Below are positions 46,905 through 57,272 of a DNA stretch of 64,000 nucleotides, piece by piece. Where the stretch lies: contig OY783218.1 of assembly GCA_963678705.1 (NCBI GenBank), positions 3,420,152 through 3,484,151 on the forward strand, in the 5' to 3' direction. Within the stretch, counting starts at the first letter, position 1. Each line of letters begins with the position of its first letter. Origin of the DNA: Panorpa germanica (Eukaryota > Arthropoda > Insecta > Mecoptera > Panorpidae). Both the position numbers and the translations under genes were made by a program. The notes under the pieces are model-generated. The model had not been told where the DNA came from, made no database searches, and worked only from the letters and a program-made list of their open reading frames with translations.

Positions 46905-47016
46905 TAAAAGAGACATTCCCTATGAACGAGTGAATAGAAAACAAACGCGTTCATGACAAAAAACTCATGAAACCTAATAGAAATGAAATAGAATTTACTC
47001 CAAAATGTTTACTGGG
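46905..47016. mobile_element. Family C MITE, one end only
   Basis: It ends CTCCAAAATGTTTACTGGG and carries GAACGAGTGAA and TTCATGACAAAAAA as in 23309-23751, inverted. The other half is missing. Confidence 0.5.
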
Positions 47017-47019
47017 GAT

Positions 47020-48095
47020 TTTTAATCGAGAGAATCCAAACAGTATTCAATAAGAGATTGTACAATGTTAATATAATAAAGACACACGTGAGAAGGGGTG
47101 TAAAATCTCTAATTGCGCTACTTGTAAGACTTATTTTTAATACTGTTTTATATTTCAAGATCTTATAACTCACCGAAACGTTCGCATGCATACATGTAGA
47201 AGAAACTCACCTGAAACAAAAAAATATTTATTAAAAACATTGTTTCATTTTGTAATTAATAGTAAATCACAATTTATAAACCGATTGGAGCCATCCAAAA
47301 ATTACGTCACACAAATTGTTTGCTTTTTGGATCTGTCCCACATGCTTATCACACTTTGTGGAAGATTGTTTTCGTTAAGATAAGGTCCAGGGTCCAGGAC
47401 TTGCTGTTGTACAGCAAGTCGTACGACAAGACAAGAATAGGGCTGCACTGAATTATTAAAAAACTTGAGAATAATTGTGTATGGTAAAATCAGTAACATT
47501 CGATCCATAGATAGAGTACGCCTACCATGAACTTTAAACCATAAACATATACAATAGTAGTACATATTTCGTATTTGCGTTTCACATACAAAGCAGGTAC
47601 CGTCACATTCTGCTAGCAACACGGGAATATATGATACGAGATAAACTAAGATAAACTGCTTCAACCTGAACAAATTCTCATTCTATGAGTCATTGCCTGC
47701 ACTGAACAGAGAATGAGAACTGAACAAGTTCATGACATTCAGCAACGAACAGTAAGAGTAGCGAGTAGAACCACAAGTCCAAAGGGTCTCCATTGTACAA
47801 CTATGTACTTCATGGACCAGTTCTATTTCCTTAATATGTAATACACACTCGTATATACATACAAAAGAATCCTGTTTCCAGAAGAACCGGAGTACTGCAC
47901 GTCAGGAAATATACTAATCTATGGAAGACTCCTTCAAGACCTTGAAAATTGTTGAATTATAAATGTTGATTAGTTTATACTAAACATATTCGGTCGTTAA
48001 AGTAATCACTTTCTTGAGTAGAGCTGCAAACTTTGCGAGTGCAAAGGATTTAGGATCTAATGGAGCTATTTGGTCCTATAAACACCAGCACATAT
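47020..48095. other. No gene called; signal-peptide-like ORF noted
   Basis: A 123-codon minus frame (47302-47673) starts MFRLKQFILVYLVSYIPVLL then AECDGTCFVCETQ. The beginning resembles a signal peptide with a cleavable Ala, but the rest has no recognisable fold and the composition is that of chance frames. A perfect hairpin GACTTGCTGT-TGT-ACAGCAAGTC lies at 47398-47420. Confidence 0.25.
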
Positions 48096-48099
48096 TTGA

Positions 48100-48440
48100 G
48101 ATTTCAACCAAAGCCTAACTATGACATCATGCAGGGGTACAGAGGTGCCTATTCTCAGAATGTTGATACAGTCACTTGGACCAGCGAATATGCACTTATA
48201 AATGGCTGAGAGCAATTGCTAGATACGAGGAACTTACCGCTTTACAACTAAACCTGTTATAGAATTTATACCAGGTATAAAGCCCGTCCTGACAGGCTTG
48301 TTATCAGTTTATACATGGTATAAATTTTATAACATGTTTATTTGCAAGGTGGTTAGGGTTTTGGCTTTGACAACACAACACTTGGGGAGTCGTCATTAGA
48401 TCTTCGACACATACAGATCTATTAAGACAATATACATTAT
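48100..48440 (+). repeat. Family B repeat, copy 3
   Basis: The left part (TACAGAGGTGCCTATTCTCA) and right part (GTTTTGGCTTTGACAAC, ATCTTCGACACATACAGATC) match 25990-26147 and 26573-26635. A 90-bp inverted-repeat element lies between them. Confidence 0.6.
48250..48339. mobile_element. 90-bp inverted-repeat element
   Basis: Terminal 32-mers at 48250-48281 and 48308-48339 are reverse complements at about 29 of 32 positions (AAACCTGTTATAGAATTTAT versus AAACATGTTATAAAATTTAT at the start). The 26-base centre includes CCTGACAGG. Either a minimal MITE or a hairpin-forming locus. Confidence 0.6.
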
Positions 48441-48637
48441 TAATAAATGATTAACTAATATTAATTAACGACAAACTGTTATCTATTATGTACTCTTAGT
48501 GTTAGTGACTGGCCTTGAGGATGATAAGTTTACTCTCGTTCTCGCTATCGCTCATATAACGAGAAGAAGTCGAAGAAGTCAAAGACTCTCGCGAAGACAA
48601 TCGTGAAGTTCTCCGACTCCAATAACTGTGGTTTAGT

Positions 48638-48649
48638 ACAATTAGTGAT
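48638..48649. repeat. Target-site duplication of the I-group LINE, left copy
   Basis: ACAATTAGTGAT, repeated exactly at 54404-54415 after the poly(A) tail (the first A is ambiguous with the tail). It fixes the element boundaries and shows no decay. Confidence 0.85.
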
Positions 48650-48855
48650 CAGTTTACATCGAGTCTTCTTGGTGAGCGCACGTATTTACAATAAACAAAA
48701 CAATAAAATAAATAGTGATCTTTTTTTTTGCAAATTATAATATTTTTTTTTTTCGTGATTTATTTTTTTTTTAAATTATAATTTATATTATTATTAAGTG
48801 TTATTAATAAGAAGTGAAGTAACTTCTATTTAATTATCACTGGGTAATTAACAAT

Positions 48856-50283
48856 ATGGATATGGAGGTTGAACCTCCCGATAAAAATCCGATCAATAAA
48901 AACAACTCTGTGACTAACAAATCAATTCCTACAGATAAAACATCCAGTGATATAACAGAAAACTTAAATAACAATAGTGACAATGTTAAAAAAATATTTA
49001 ATAATTTATACAACACAGAAACAAAATATGACTCGTATAAAGTAATGATAGTTAAAAATAATAGTGATGGAAATACATTTTTTAGTTCTCTTAAATTAGC
49101 AGAAATAATATGTAAAATTAGCAATAAATCTAATATAATAGAAATTAAAAAAGTGGGAAGAAATAGAGTAATCGTTCAATGTGCTAATGCAGTACTAGCT
49201 AACGAAATTACCAAATCAACATTGCTGAAAAACAATGGGTATGAAGCGTTTATCCCATTTTACTGGTGCACAAAAGTTGCTATTATAAAAGGTGTTGATA
49301 TTGAATATTCGGAAGATACAATTTTAAATAATATAGAGTGTCCACCTTTTAAAGTAACGAGAGTGCAAAGGTTAAATCGAAAACTAAGAGTTGACGGAGC
49401 TATTAAATATGAACCCAGTACAACAGTGAAATTATTCTTTGAAGGACTTGCTATTCCTGCTTATGTTTACATGTGGAGAGTGAGACGAGCATGTGAACCA
49501 TTTGTACAACAGACGATACAATGTTATAATTGTTTTAAATTTGGACATGCAGCCACAAAATGTAGAGCAAAAGTAGCAAAATGTAAATTCTGCGGAAGTG
49601 AAGATCATTTACGTACTGAATGCACATCTCCTAATCCGACATGCATAAATTGTAAACTTAACCACGAGGCTACAGACAATGAATGTCCTGAAAAAAAAAG
49701 ACAAATCAAGATAAAAGATCTCATGGCCCAACACAATCTCAGTTTTTATGAAGCAAAATTAGAATTAACAGAAAAAAATACAGACTATTTATACTCAGTA
49801 AGAACTCAAAACTCTTTTGAAGCTCTAAACTACAATGAGACTTTTCCCAATATAACTAATAAATACAATAGTATCAACATAATTCCAACATACAAACCAA
49901 ACCCTTTAACCAGAAGAACTAATACCAGAGTGAATAAATCAAATACAGGTAACTCGTTACAAAGATCTTACAGTCAACCACAACCTACGACATCCACTAA
50001 AGAACCAATTCCAAAAAGAAGAAGAGAAGAAAAGAAACCTAACAATGAAGAAAGCGACACATACCTTAAGATAACTAATCAAGGAAAAAACAGAAAGCAA
50101 ATCAACCAAGAGACACCTGATATTACAATGGAAAACAATGATAATGATACCTGCTATACATCAATATATAATAAAAATAATGATGACAAAATTAAAAATA
50201 CAAACAAAGACCCAAATATTACATCCCAATCCCTTAGAAGCTACAAGAAACAAATATCTAGTGTACAATGGCCAAACTCGTAA
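48856..50283 (+). CDS. LINE ORF1, nucleic-acid-binding protein with three zinc knuckles
   Basis: 475 residues. ORF1 proteins of this group bind the element RNA, form the ribonucleoprotein and act as chaperones. An acidic, Asn-rich N-terminus (1-60) precedes a folded region (about 60-210: YKVMIVKNNS, NIIEIKKVGRNRVIVQC, PPFKVTRVQRLNRKLR) with the spacing of the RRM-like domain in Jockey/I ORF1. Then come CX2CX4HX4C (C223, C226, H231, C236), a second CX2CX4HX4C (C243, C246, H251, C256), and a variant CX2CX3HX6C (C263, C266, H270, C277). The C-terminal 200 residues are polar and low complexity with a basic KRRREEK patch. The start is the first ATG after the 5' UTR. No stops or shifts. Codon use is strongly A-biased, as in ORF2. 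Confidence 0.92.
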   Translation: MDMEVEPPDKNPINKNNSVTNKSIPTDKTSSDITENLNNNSDNVKKIFNNLYNTETKYDSYKVMIVKNNSDGNTFFSSLKLAEIICKISNKSNIIEIKKVGRNRVIVQCANAVLANEITKSTLLKNNGYEAFIPFYWCTKVAIIKGVDIEYSEDTILNNIECPPFKVTRVQRLNRKLRVDGAIKYEPSTTVKLFFEGLAIPAYVYMWRVRRACEPFVQQTIQCYNCFKFGHAATKCRAKVAKCKFCGSEDHLRTECTSPNPTCINCKLNHEATDNECPEKKRQIKIKDLMAQHNLSFYEAKLELTEKNTDYLYSVRTQNSFEALNYNETFPNITNKYNSINIIPTYKPNPLTRRTNTRVNKSNTGNSLQRSYSQPQPTTSTKEPIPKRRREEKKPNNEESDTYLKITNQGKNRKQINQETPDITMENNDNDTCYTSIYNKNNDDKIKNTNKDPNITSQSLRSYKKQISSVQWPNS

Positions 50284-50487
50284 GAAAACATCGATATATA
50301 AATTAAGTTTATTTTTTAAAAATCTATTCACATCACTAAACCTAATCGTTTAATAAATTTACTAAAATATTAAATCAACAATAATTATATAAACGGAGAG
50401 AAAAAAAATAAAATAAAATATATAAATAAATCTAACAACAAGACCAAGGACAGATATAAAAATCAATAACTAATTAAAACAGTTAAA

Positions 50488-53400
50488 ATGATAAATTTTA
50501 TTCAATGGAATTGCAGAGGAGTCAGATATATTAAAGAGGAACTACAACATATGTTACAGAAGCATAACATACATATATGCATACTATCAGAAACGTTTTT
50601 AACAAAAAATCTCAATTTCAACATCAAAGGTTATTTTATTGAAAGAGAAGATAGGATACAGAATACAAATTATAATCCCCACGGGGGTGTTGCTATCTTG
50701 ATTCATAAATCTATAAAATATAAACGAGTAATGCTAAATAACCCATTTAATTCGGTCGAAATAGTTGGAATAATTTTAACACATAACGAAACTGATGTAA
50801 TATGTATTTTATCAATCTATGCTAAACCGAATCATAAACTATCTAATTCTAATTGGTCACAGATAAAACAACAAATAGATGTTCCTGTTATACTTGCTGG
50901 AGATTTTAACGCGACTAATCTTGCTTGGGATATAAATTGTCCAGGTAGTCAGTATGAAGGTAACGAATTGTTAGATTTCATAGAAAACGAAAATCTAAAT
51001 ATTATCAACGATGATAAACCAACTAGAGTAAGCAATCTCAGTACAAGGGACAGTATATTGGATCTCACATTGGTATCAATGACGTTAACACAACAAATTA
51101 CTTCGTGGCAAGTTCTTGCAGATAGCTTAGGTAGTGATCACTACCCAATTTTTTTCTGTTTGAATGACTATAATAAAGACCGTTACCGTACATCTGAATA
51201 TTTAACGAGGAGAAATTTCCGAAAAGCAGATTGGGAGAAATATAGCCTTGAAATAGAAAGCAGAATTTCAAACCTTAGCACAAATGGAATCACAAGTAAT
51301 CCCCAAGATGTTGAAAACAAATACAACCAATTTAGAGATGTTATTAATAATTCGGCAGACATACATATCCCATCTACCAGATTGTATAATATAACTCCTA
51401 ATAAAATAAAACCGTCTTGGTGGGACACTGAGTGCAATAAAATGATAGCTCAAAGAAAATTAGCACTAACTATTTTTAATAAAAACATGACAATGGCGAA
51501 TTATTTAAATTATAAAAAACATCAAGCTAAAACCAGACGATATTTTAGAGCCAGGAAAAAAATAGAATGGCAAAATTTCTGCGAGAATTTAAACCCAAAC
51601 ACAACACCCAACATTGTCTGGAATAATATAAGAAAAATTAACAATAAAAGCTATAGTACTAAAAGGATAAGTGATAATGAAAATTTAATAGAAGAATTCA
51701 TTAAAAAAAAATTTCCACAGAACAACAATTTAAATATTACTACCACCACCATCGTAAAAGATAATTTTCTAGATAATAACATAAATAAAAATGAAGTAAA
51801 ATTCGCGTTAAATCATAATAAAAACAGTAGCACAGGATTTGATAGAATAAATTACAAAATGATACAAAACTTACCTGACAATGCAATAAATCATCTTACA
51901 CAAATATACAATCTGTCATTAAACACTGCTGATATACCATTAGACTGGAAAAAACATATCGTTGTTCCTATATTAAAAACAGGAAAAGATCCAAACAAAG
52001 AAGAATCATTCAGACCAATTACTTTACTATCATGTATGGGCAAAACTATGGAATCCATCATCAAAAACAGACTGGAGTGGTATCTCGAACATCATAAAAG
52101 ATTACCTGAGTTACAATTTGCTTTTAGAAAAACAAGAAGTACACAGCATAACTTAAACATATTGAATATCGATATTCAAAGAACATACAGTAAAAATCAT
52201 TATATGATAGCTGCTTTCATTGACATTGAAGCTGCTTATGACAATGTTAATCTAAAAATATTAAAAGAAAAAGTAGAAAACATAGGTATATCTTCCAAAA
52301 TATCCAACTGGATTATAAACTACTTCCAAAATAGAGAAATAACAGTTAGATACAATAATAAGTTAACTGGTCCTATACTATGTAATCACGGAATTCCACA
52401 AGGCTCAATATTATCTCCCTTATTATTCAACATATACACAGAAAAGTTAACAACATTATCAGATAACAACACAACAGTACTGATGTATGCAGATGACATG
52501 GTTATTTATAGTATGGGCCATACACAAGATATAGCTCAAAACAGATTACAATCGAAATTAAGAAAACTAGATATTTTATTAAAGGAAATCAAATTAAATA
52601 TATCGTCAGAAAAAAGTAAAATAGTTATATTTACAAGGCATAGAATAAACTGCAGTCCAAAAATAACCATCAGAAATAAAAATATAACTGTTAGTTCAAA
52701 TACCAAATTTCTGGGTATATTCTTTGATACGAAAAGCACTTGGGCGAAAGAAATTGCACATATTATTAACAAATGTCAAAAAGGCTTAAATTTGATGCGA
52801 TGTATAGCAGGATACAAATGGGGCGCACACCCAACAACCTTAATAAAAATATATAAAGCTATTGTTAGACCGCATATTGACTATTCTAGTACTATGATCT
52901 GCACCGCAAATAACTCAAGATTAAAAAAAATTGAAATTATACAAAACAAATGTTTAAGAATAATATTAGGTGCAATGGTTTCAACACCAATCCAAATCCT
53001 CAACTATCAAACTAATATTCCTCCGGTAAATATCAGAATACAACAAATATCAGACAGTTTCTTTTGTAAAAACAGACATAACTCATGTGGCCCCTTAAAT
53101 ACAAGATTATCTAAACTATATGTTCTTTATAATAAACCATATTGGACAACTCATAAAAAACCGGCACTTTTAACTAGTTTTGATAGATATAATAACTTGA
53201 ACTTAGAGGTACACAACATTATACCTTTTTTCAAATTTCCATTAGAAATAAGCATGACAACAATACATACAGAAATAAATTTGTTCAAGAAGAATGACAG
53301 TAAGGAAATAACTTATCAAAAATATATGGAATATATAACAAAAGATGATATAAACTGGAGTATATGGTTTACCGATGGTTCATTCGAAAAATACTCTAAA

Positions 53401-54216
53401 ACTGGAGGAATTGGCATTTTCAATTATAATACAGATCAACAGTACAAATACAAACTTAACAACATCACAAATTCTTATAATACAGAAATAACAGCAATTA
53501 TGAAATTACTAGAAATAATACAAAAAACTGACAATAAAAATATATTAATCTTCACAGATTCTCGTAGTGTTTGTGTATCTTTAAATAACAATAAATTCAA
53601 AAACAATAATAATAACAAAATATGTTCAATTAAAGAATATCTTTTAAAAATGGAAAAAAATGATATCAATGTTAAACTTATTTGGATTCCTGGACATGTA
53701 GGCATAAAAGGAAACGAAATGGCTGACAAACTGGCCAAAGAAGCTTGTGTAGATGGGGAAATAATCGAAATAAATTGGTCAATAAATGATTCCAAAAAAA
53801 TAATTAAAGAAAATTGTATGGCAGAATGGCAGAATATATATAATGAGAAAAGTCAAAGTACTGGAAAATTTTTTTTTGCAGCGAATCAAAAAATTCCAAC
53901 AACCACATGGTTTAATAAAAATCATTCACGGAGATATATTTCAACAAATTGTCGAATGAAATCTGGGCATTCTAGATGTCCAGCTCATCTATACAAAATA
54001 AATATAAAAGACACACCAAATTGTAGATGTGGAGAAGAAGGGTCTTTGGACCATATAATTCTAGGGTGTCATCTTTTAACATCAAAAATTGATAGACTTT
54101 TAAATGATTTATGTAATGTAACACAGTTCCCAGTCAATATGTCCTGTTTAATGACAAGTGAAGCAACGGCGGAAATATTAACAAACTTTGTGATAGAAAA
54201 TAATATAGAAGTGTAA
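50488..54216 (+). CDS. LINE ORF2: endonuclease, reverse transcriptase, RNase H
   Basis: 1,242 residues, the usual size for I-group ORF2. The N-terminal APE-like endonuclease (1-225) nicks target DNA: N8 in QWNCRG, E36 in LSETFL, D139 and N141 in GDFNAT, D217 and H218 in GSDHYP. The reverse transcriptase (about 430-750) shows FIDIEAAYD (D579), GIPQGSILSP (635-644) and YADD (667-670), then FLGIFFD. RNase H (about 955-1090) has D963 (FTDGSF), E1000, D1024 (FTDSRS), H1070 (PGH) and D1080 (EMADKLAKEA), the full catalytic set. A zinc tail CXCX7HX4C (C1179, C1181, H1189, C1194) lies near the end. All key residues are present and the frame is unbroken. It starts 204 bases after the ORF1 stop, so it is probably translated by reinitiation or an internal start. 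Two long minus frames over it are shadows. Confidence 0.95.
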   Translation: MINFIQWNCRGVRYIKEELQHMLQKHNIHICILSETFLTKNLNFNIKGYFIEREDRIQNTNYNPHGGVAILIHKSIKYKRVMLNNPFNSVEIVGIILTHNETDVICILSIYAKPNHKLSNSNWSQIKQQIDVPVILAGDFNATNLAWDINCPGSQYEGNELLDFIENENLNIINDDKPTRVSNLSTRDSILDLTLVSMTLTQQITSWQVLADSLGSDHYPIFFCLNDYNKDRYRTSEYLTRRNFRKADWEKYSLEIESRISNLSTNGITSNPQDVENKYNQFRDVINNSADIHIPSTRLYNITPNKIKPSWWDTECNKMIAQRKLALTIFNKNMTMANYLNYKKHQAKTRRYFRARKKIEWQNFCENLNPNTTPNIVWNNIRKINNKSYSTKRISDNENLIEEFIKKKFPQNNNLNITTTTIVKDNFLDNNINKNEVKFALNHNKNSSTGFDRINYKMIQNLPDNAINHLTQIYNLSLNTADIPLDWKKHIVVPILKTGKDPNKEESFRPITLLSCMGKTMESIIKNRLEWYLEHHKRLPELQFAFRKTRSTQHNLNILNIDIQRTYSKNHYMIAAFIDIEAAYDNVNLKILKEKVENIGISSKISNWIINYFQNREITVRYNNKLTGPILCNHGIPQGSILSPLLFNIYTEKLTTLSDNNTTVLMYADDMVIYSMGHTQDIAQNRLQSKLRKLDILLKEIKLNISSEKSKIVIFTRHRINCSPKITIRNKNITVSSNTKFLGIFFDTKSTWAKEIAHIINKCQKGLNLMRCIAGYKWGAHPTTLIKIYKAIVRPHIDYSSTMICTANNSRLKKIEIIQNKCLRIILGAMVSTPIQILNYQTNIPPVNIRIQQISDSFFCKNRHNSCGPLNTRLSKLYVLYNKPYWTTHKKPALLTSFDRYNNLNLEVHNIIPFFKFPLEISMTTIHTEINLFKKNDSKEITYQKYMEYITKDDINWSIWFTDGSFEKYSKTGGIGIFNYNTDQQYKYKLNNITNSYNTEITAIMKLLEIIQKTDNKNILIFTDSRSVCVSLNNNKFKNNNNNKICSIKEYLLKMEKNDINVKLIWIPGHVGIKGNEMADKLAKEACVDGEIIEINWSINDSKKIIKENCMAEWQNIYNEKSQSTGKFFFAANQKIPTTTWFNKNHSRRYISTNCRMKSGHSRCPAHLYKINIKDTPNCRCGEEGSLDHIILGCHLLTSKIDRLLNDLCNVTQFPVNMSCLMTSEATAEILTNFVIENNIEV

Positions 54217-54403
54217 TTTAAGTTAAAATATTTTATTTAGTATGTATTTAATTTTAAGTTTAATTTTTTAAAAGAATCAATTTGTTTTGTATTTATTAGA
54301 ACAATTATAATTTATATGTAAATTTTTATATAATTTTACAAATAAAAGCAATGGCAAGAAGGCTGAATAAGCCAAAGCCTAAATTAAATATAAAAAAAAA
54401 AAA

Positions 54404-54415
54404 ACAATTAGTGAT
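54404..54415. repeat. Target-site duplication, right copy
   Basis: ACAATTAGTGAT directly after the A run, identical to 48638-48649. Confidence 0.85.
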
Positions 54416-54649
54416 GTACTCCTCTACCCATTCATAATTGCAACCTGCTAATTGATACATGTATATTATGGTGCCTCTTATTTTTCAATTTAATTATTTT
54501 TAATAAAGACACTCTCATTTTTTTTTCGTTTTATGTCAAAACACTCAGAAATTAAATTCTTCATTTTTGGACTACATTAACCCGTGCCCAATAGTGATCT
54601 GAACTTGCGCCATCTTGAAAAAATGGCGACATAAACTTCTTTTATGCAA

Positions 54650-54845
54650 TAACACCTTAGCAGTAAGTTCTAAGATAAAAACAGTATTATCAATCTGATA
54701 GAGGCCTTCATTCCCCACAATTTCTGTTTACGAATCTGAAAAGCAGAGAACTTCACGGAAAAGTGGGTATGATTCAAAACAGCGGTTGATATTTAACAGC
54801 GCATGCGCTTAAAATTTTGCCCATATTTCCTAAATCCATTATAGT
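54650..54845 (+). repeat. Family E repeat, copy 2
   Basis: It shares AGTTCTAAGATAA and TTTTGCCCATATTTC with 14430-14580. Boundaries are unsure. Confidence 0.4.
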
Positions 54846-54987
54846 GTCAGGAATAATTAGGATTCACTAATTACAAATCATAAGCCGAACATAATATTGG
54901 TACCATAGTATTTATTAACAAATATAAGAACTATTTATAATACAAAGAACTATATATCTCGATGACTGTTATATTAATGAATGTCGT

Positions 54988-55615
54988 CTCGCAGTCTTTT
55001 GTTGCTGTTTTAGTAAACAAAACACATTCCCATCTGGAGTCGGTAAGACCAAAGGAAAACACGTTTTTTTGTCTGGTTGGTTTAAAAACGCAGTTTTGTT
55101 TTTTGTGAACATTTGCGCTTGTCAGTTGTTGTTTATCATGTTTATAATTTTTATGGTACGCACAGGAAAACACTAAAAACAAAACCAGTCTGTTTTCGAA
55201 AAACAGAACTGTTTTAAAATAAACCAACAAATGATTGATAACGCCAGTTCGGTGCGACACAGTATTTGTTGCTGAATCAAGACAATAACACTTCTAGGAA
55301 TAGCCGAATACAATGGACCACTGTTTCGGACCTACCAGGGAGATGGATTACGCATAATACTTATGACCTAATAAGATTGCAGACCTGATGAAGGATTGGG
55401 ACTCGGATTTGGACACTCTGGTTGACGGCTTCTGACAGCGATGTTGATTTGACCACATTTATAATACTACATATTTGATTCGGATTGATTATTAATAAAT
55501 ATATTCTTGTTGGATTGATTGTAATGTTTTAATTAAACAACCCTAACATGATTTTGTTTTGTTTTTTGACAACAAAACTGTTTTCAAAACTGTCTCTCAG
55601 GTGTGAAACCGGCAT
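54988..55615 (+). mobile_element. Family D TIR element, copy interrupted by an LTR-like insertion
   Basis: The body (54988-55235) matches 200-550 and 56290-56580. The right end (55549-55615) finishes GGTGTGAAACCGGCAT, the inverse of the family's left terminus. A 313-bp insertion separates the two. The first 30 or so bases of the left end are missing. The 109-codon minus frame here is not a gene. Confidence 0.6.
55236..55548 (+). mobile_element. Solo-LTR-like fossil inside family D
   Basis: A 313-bp unit begins TGATAACGCC and ends CCCTAACA (TG...CA termini). It is flanked by TGAT on both sides (55232-55235 and 55549-55552) and contains AATAAA near its right end. It exactly interrupts a family D copy, so insertion is clear. 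The LTR reading rests on the termini and the short duplication only; no internal region is present. Family unknown. Confidence 0.45.
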
Positions 55616-55619
55616 ATCT

Positions 55620-56225
55620 GAAGAAGTATAGCATACTAATGTTCTAGAAATATTTGGTGTACACAAGTATGTTTATTTATCACCCATGACATGGTATTAA
55701 TATCAGTAATCGTTAAGATGAAAGAGAACAAACGAACTTGTCATTATACGTACCGCGGGGTGGCACGGGGGTAGAGGAGTGGTGACTATAAGCTTTACAT
55801 TCGCAGTATTTGCATTTTTATCATCCTGTTTTGCATATCCCATCAACCTTTGAATACTTTAACTGTATGGAATCATTTCACGATAGCGGCATGGTACCGT
55901 CGTACCGGGAGTGTCTTTCTTCTCCTCGATGTTTCGTAGAATACCTTGGAGTATTTCGTATCGTATATTTACAAACATCTTTCTTCTTCTTCGCTCTTCG
56001 TTCCTTACTTATCAGCCGCTTTGAACCCGAGGATCTGATGTTTATTGTTGCATGTAATTAATTGATGACTATTATTTATAATGCTCAGCCGCGGTGCGAA
56101 CAAATCAGACGGACATAAATGATATTGTACTAAGCGCCACTAAGAAAAGGAAAGAACTAGTACATAATACATTTTACATTCTTTTGTATAACTCAAAAAC
56201 AGCTAGAAATACACTCGAAATACAT
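55620..56225. other. GC-richer segment, both strands open
   Basis: Bases 55750-56060 carry an 83-codon plus frame (55810-56061; MESFHDSGMVPSYRECLSSP) and a lysine/arginine-rich minus frame (KERRAKKKKDVCKYTIRNTP, stop near 55886). Neither has a domain or good splice sites, so no gene is called. Confidence 0.3.
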
Positions 56226-56228
56226 TTT

Positions 56229-56630
56229 AATGCCGGTTTCACACCAGAGAGACAAAACAACAAAACACGAACAAAAACTGTTTATTTGAACAAAAACATC
56301 AATGTCTTTAAAAACTGTTTTAGGAAACAAAACACATTCCCATCTGGAATTGTTAAGATCAAAAGACAACACGTTTTTTGTTGATTTTTAGTCTACTTGG
56401 TTTGAACACGCAGTTTTGTTTTTTGTGAACATTTGCGCTTGTCAGTTGTTGTTTATCATTTGGCTAGCAAGTAGTTGCAAGAGCAGTTATAAATAAGTGC
56501 AGAATGCAGTGAACAAAAGATAAGACCAGCAGTTTAATAGCCAACACAATAATTTATGGGATACTAAATTTTTACGGGAACATGTTTTTGTTTTGTTTTT
56601 CTAAAACTGTCTAACTGTCTAAAACTAATA
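56229..56630 (+). mobile_element. Family D TIR element, copy 3
   Basis: It starts ATGCCGGTTTCACACCAGAG, as in copy 1, and is closely similar to it through GACCAGCAGTTTAATAG. The right terminus is decayed after TTTTTGTTTTGTTTTTC. The 96-codon frame here is not conserved in the other copies. Confidence 0.65.
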
Positions 56631-56634
56631 TGTA

Positions 56635-57250
56635 AAACTGAAATAAGACTTTAACGAATAATTCTATAATCTGCTAGGTTATTTTTCACGATAATTTTGA
56701 GATATGTAATTTGTTGATAAGGAATCTGATTGTTTCTGTAATATTCTGCTCATAATAAATTTATATTATTAAAAGAGTTGTAAATGATTAATTTTCATAA
56801 AAGTTATATATTTAAAGTTTGTATGAACTTCCTATTTTAAGCTTTTGCTAACATTAACAATACACAAAAAGAAGTTTTTTTTATTAACACACTCAGTTAA
56901 AAACCCCTAATACACTTCAGACGACGGAAAAACTTAAGTGCCACTCACTACCCATTGAAATTATGAATTTTCTTTTTGACTACGCGTTGAATATTAAAAT
57001 ATGAAAAGTTTTTTTTATATAAAAAAAAGAAAAGTCCTTTGAAAATGCGTACAAGATGAAGTGGTAAGACGCGAGACAGGTGTTATAGGCTTTATTATGA
57101 AAAGAAAATTCAACGTTAAAAGTGAAATATAACAAAGGTTTTATATTCTTTATTAAAAAACTGATAAAGCATTATTACAATGCCTGTTGATAAACGAAAG
57201 ACGCAAAAATTTAATAATAAAATATATTTACTCGTTACTTTTGAAAATGA
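56635..57250. other. No gene seen
   Basis: AT-rich DNA without recognisable features. Confidence 0.4.
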
Positions 57251-57272
57251 GTTTGATTTATCTATTATATTA

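Larger units (their letters stand above)
48650..54403 (+). mobile_element. Full-length I-group LINE, both ORFs intact
   Basis: A 5.75-kb non-LTR retrotransposon bounded by a 12-bp target duplication. In order: a 5' UTR of about 206 bp with T-rich tracts (48720-48790), ORF1 (48856-50283), a 204-bp spacer, ORF2 (50488-54216), a 175-bp 3' UTR, and a run of 13 A (54392-54404, last base shared with the duplication). APE-type endonuclease, reverse transcriptase and RNase H in one ORF2 place it in the I group (I/Nimb/LOA/R1-like assemblage), most like I. Many I elements end in short tandem repeats, so the poly(A) end is worth noting. Exact duplication and open frames point to a recent, potentially mobile copy. 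Confidence 0.92.

Noticed and set aside
47302-47673. 123-codon minus-strand ORF with a signal-peptide-like start
   Set aside because: The N-terminus is suggestive, but there is no recognisable domain, no promoter or splice support, and hydrophobic starts are common in AT-rich chance frames.
54846-55552. A larger LTR from TGTCAGG (54846) to CCTAACA
   Set aside because: Family D sequence occupies the middle and continues after the right edge, so the smaller insertion 55236-55548 explains the data better.
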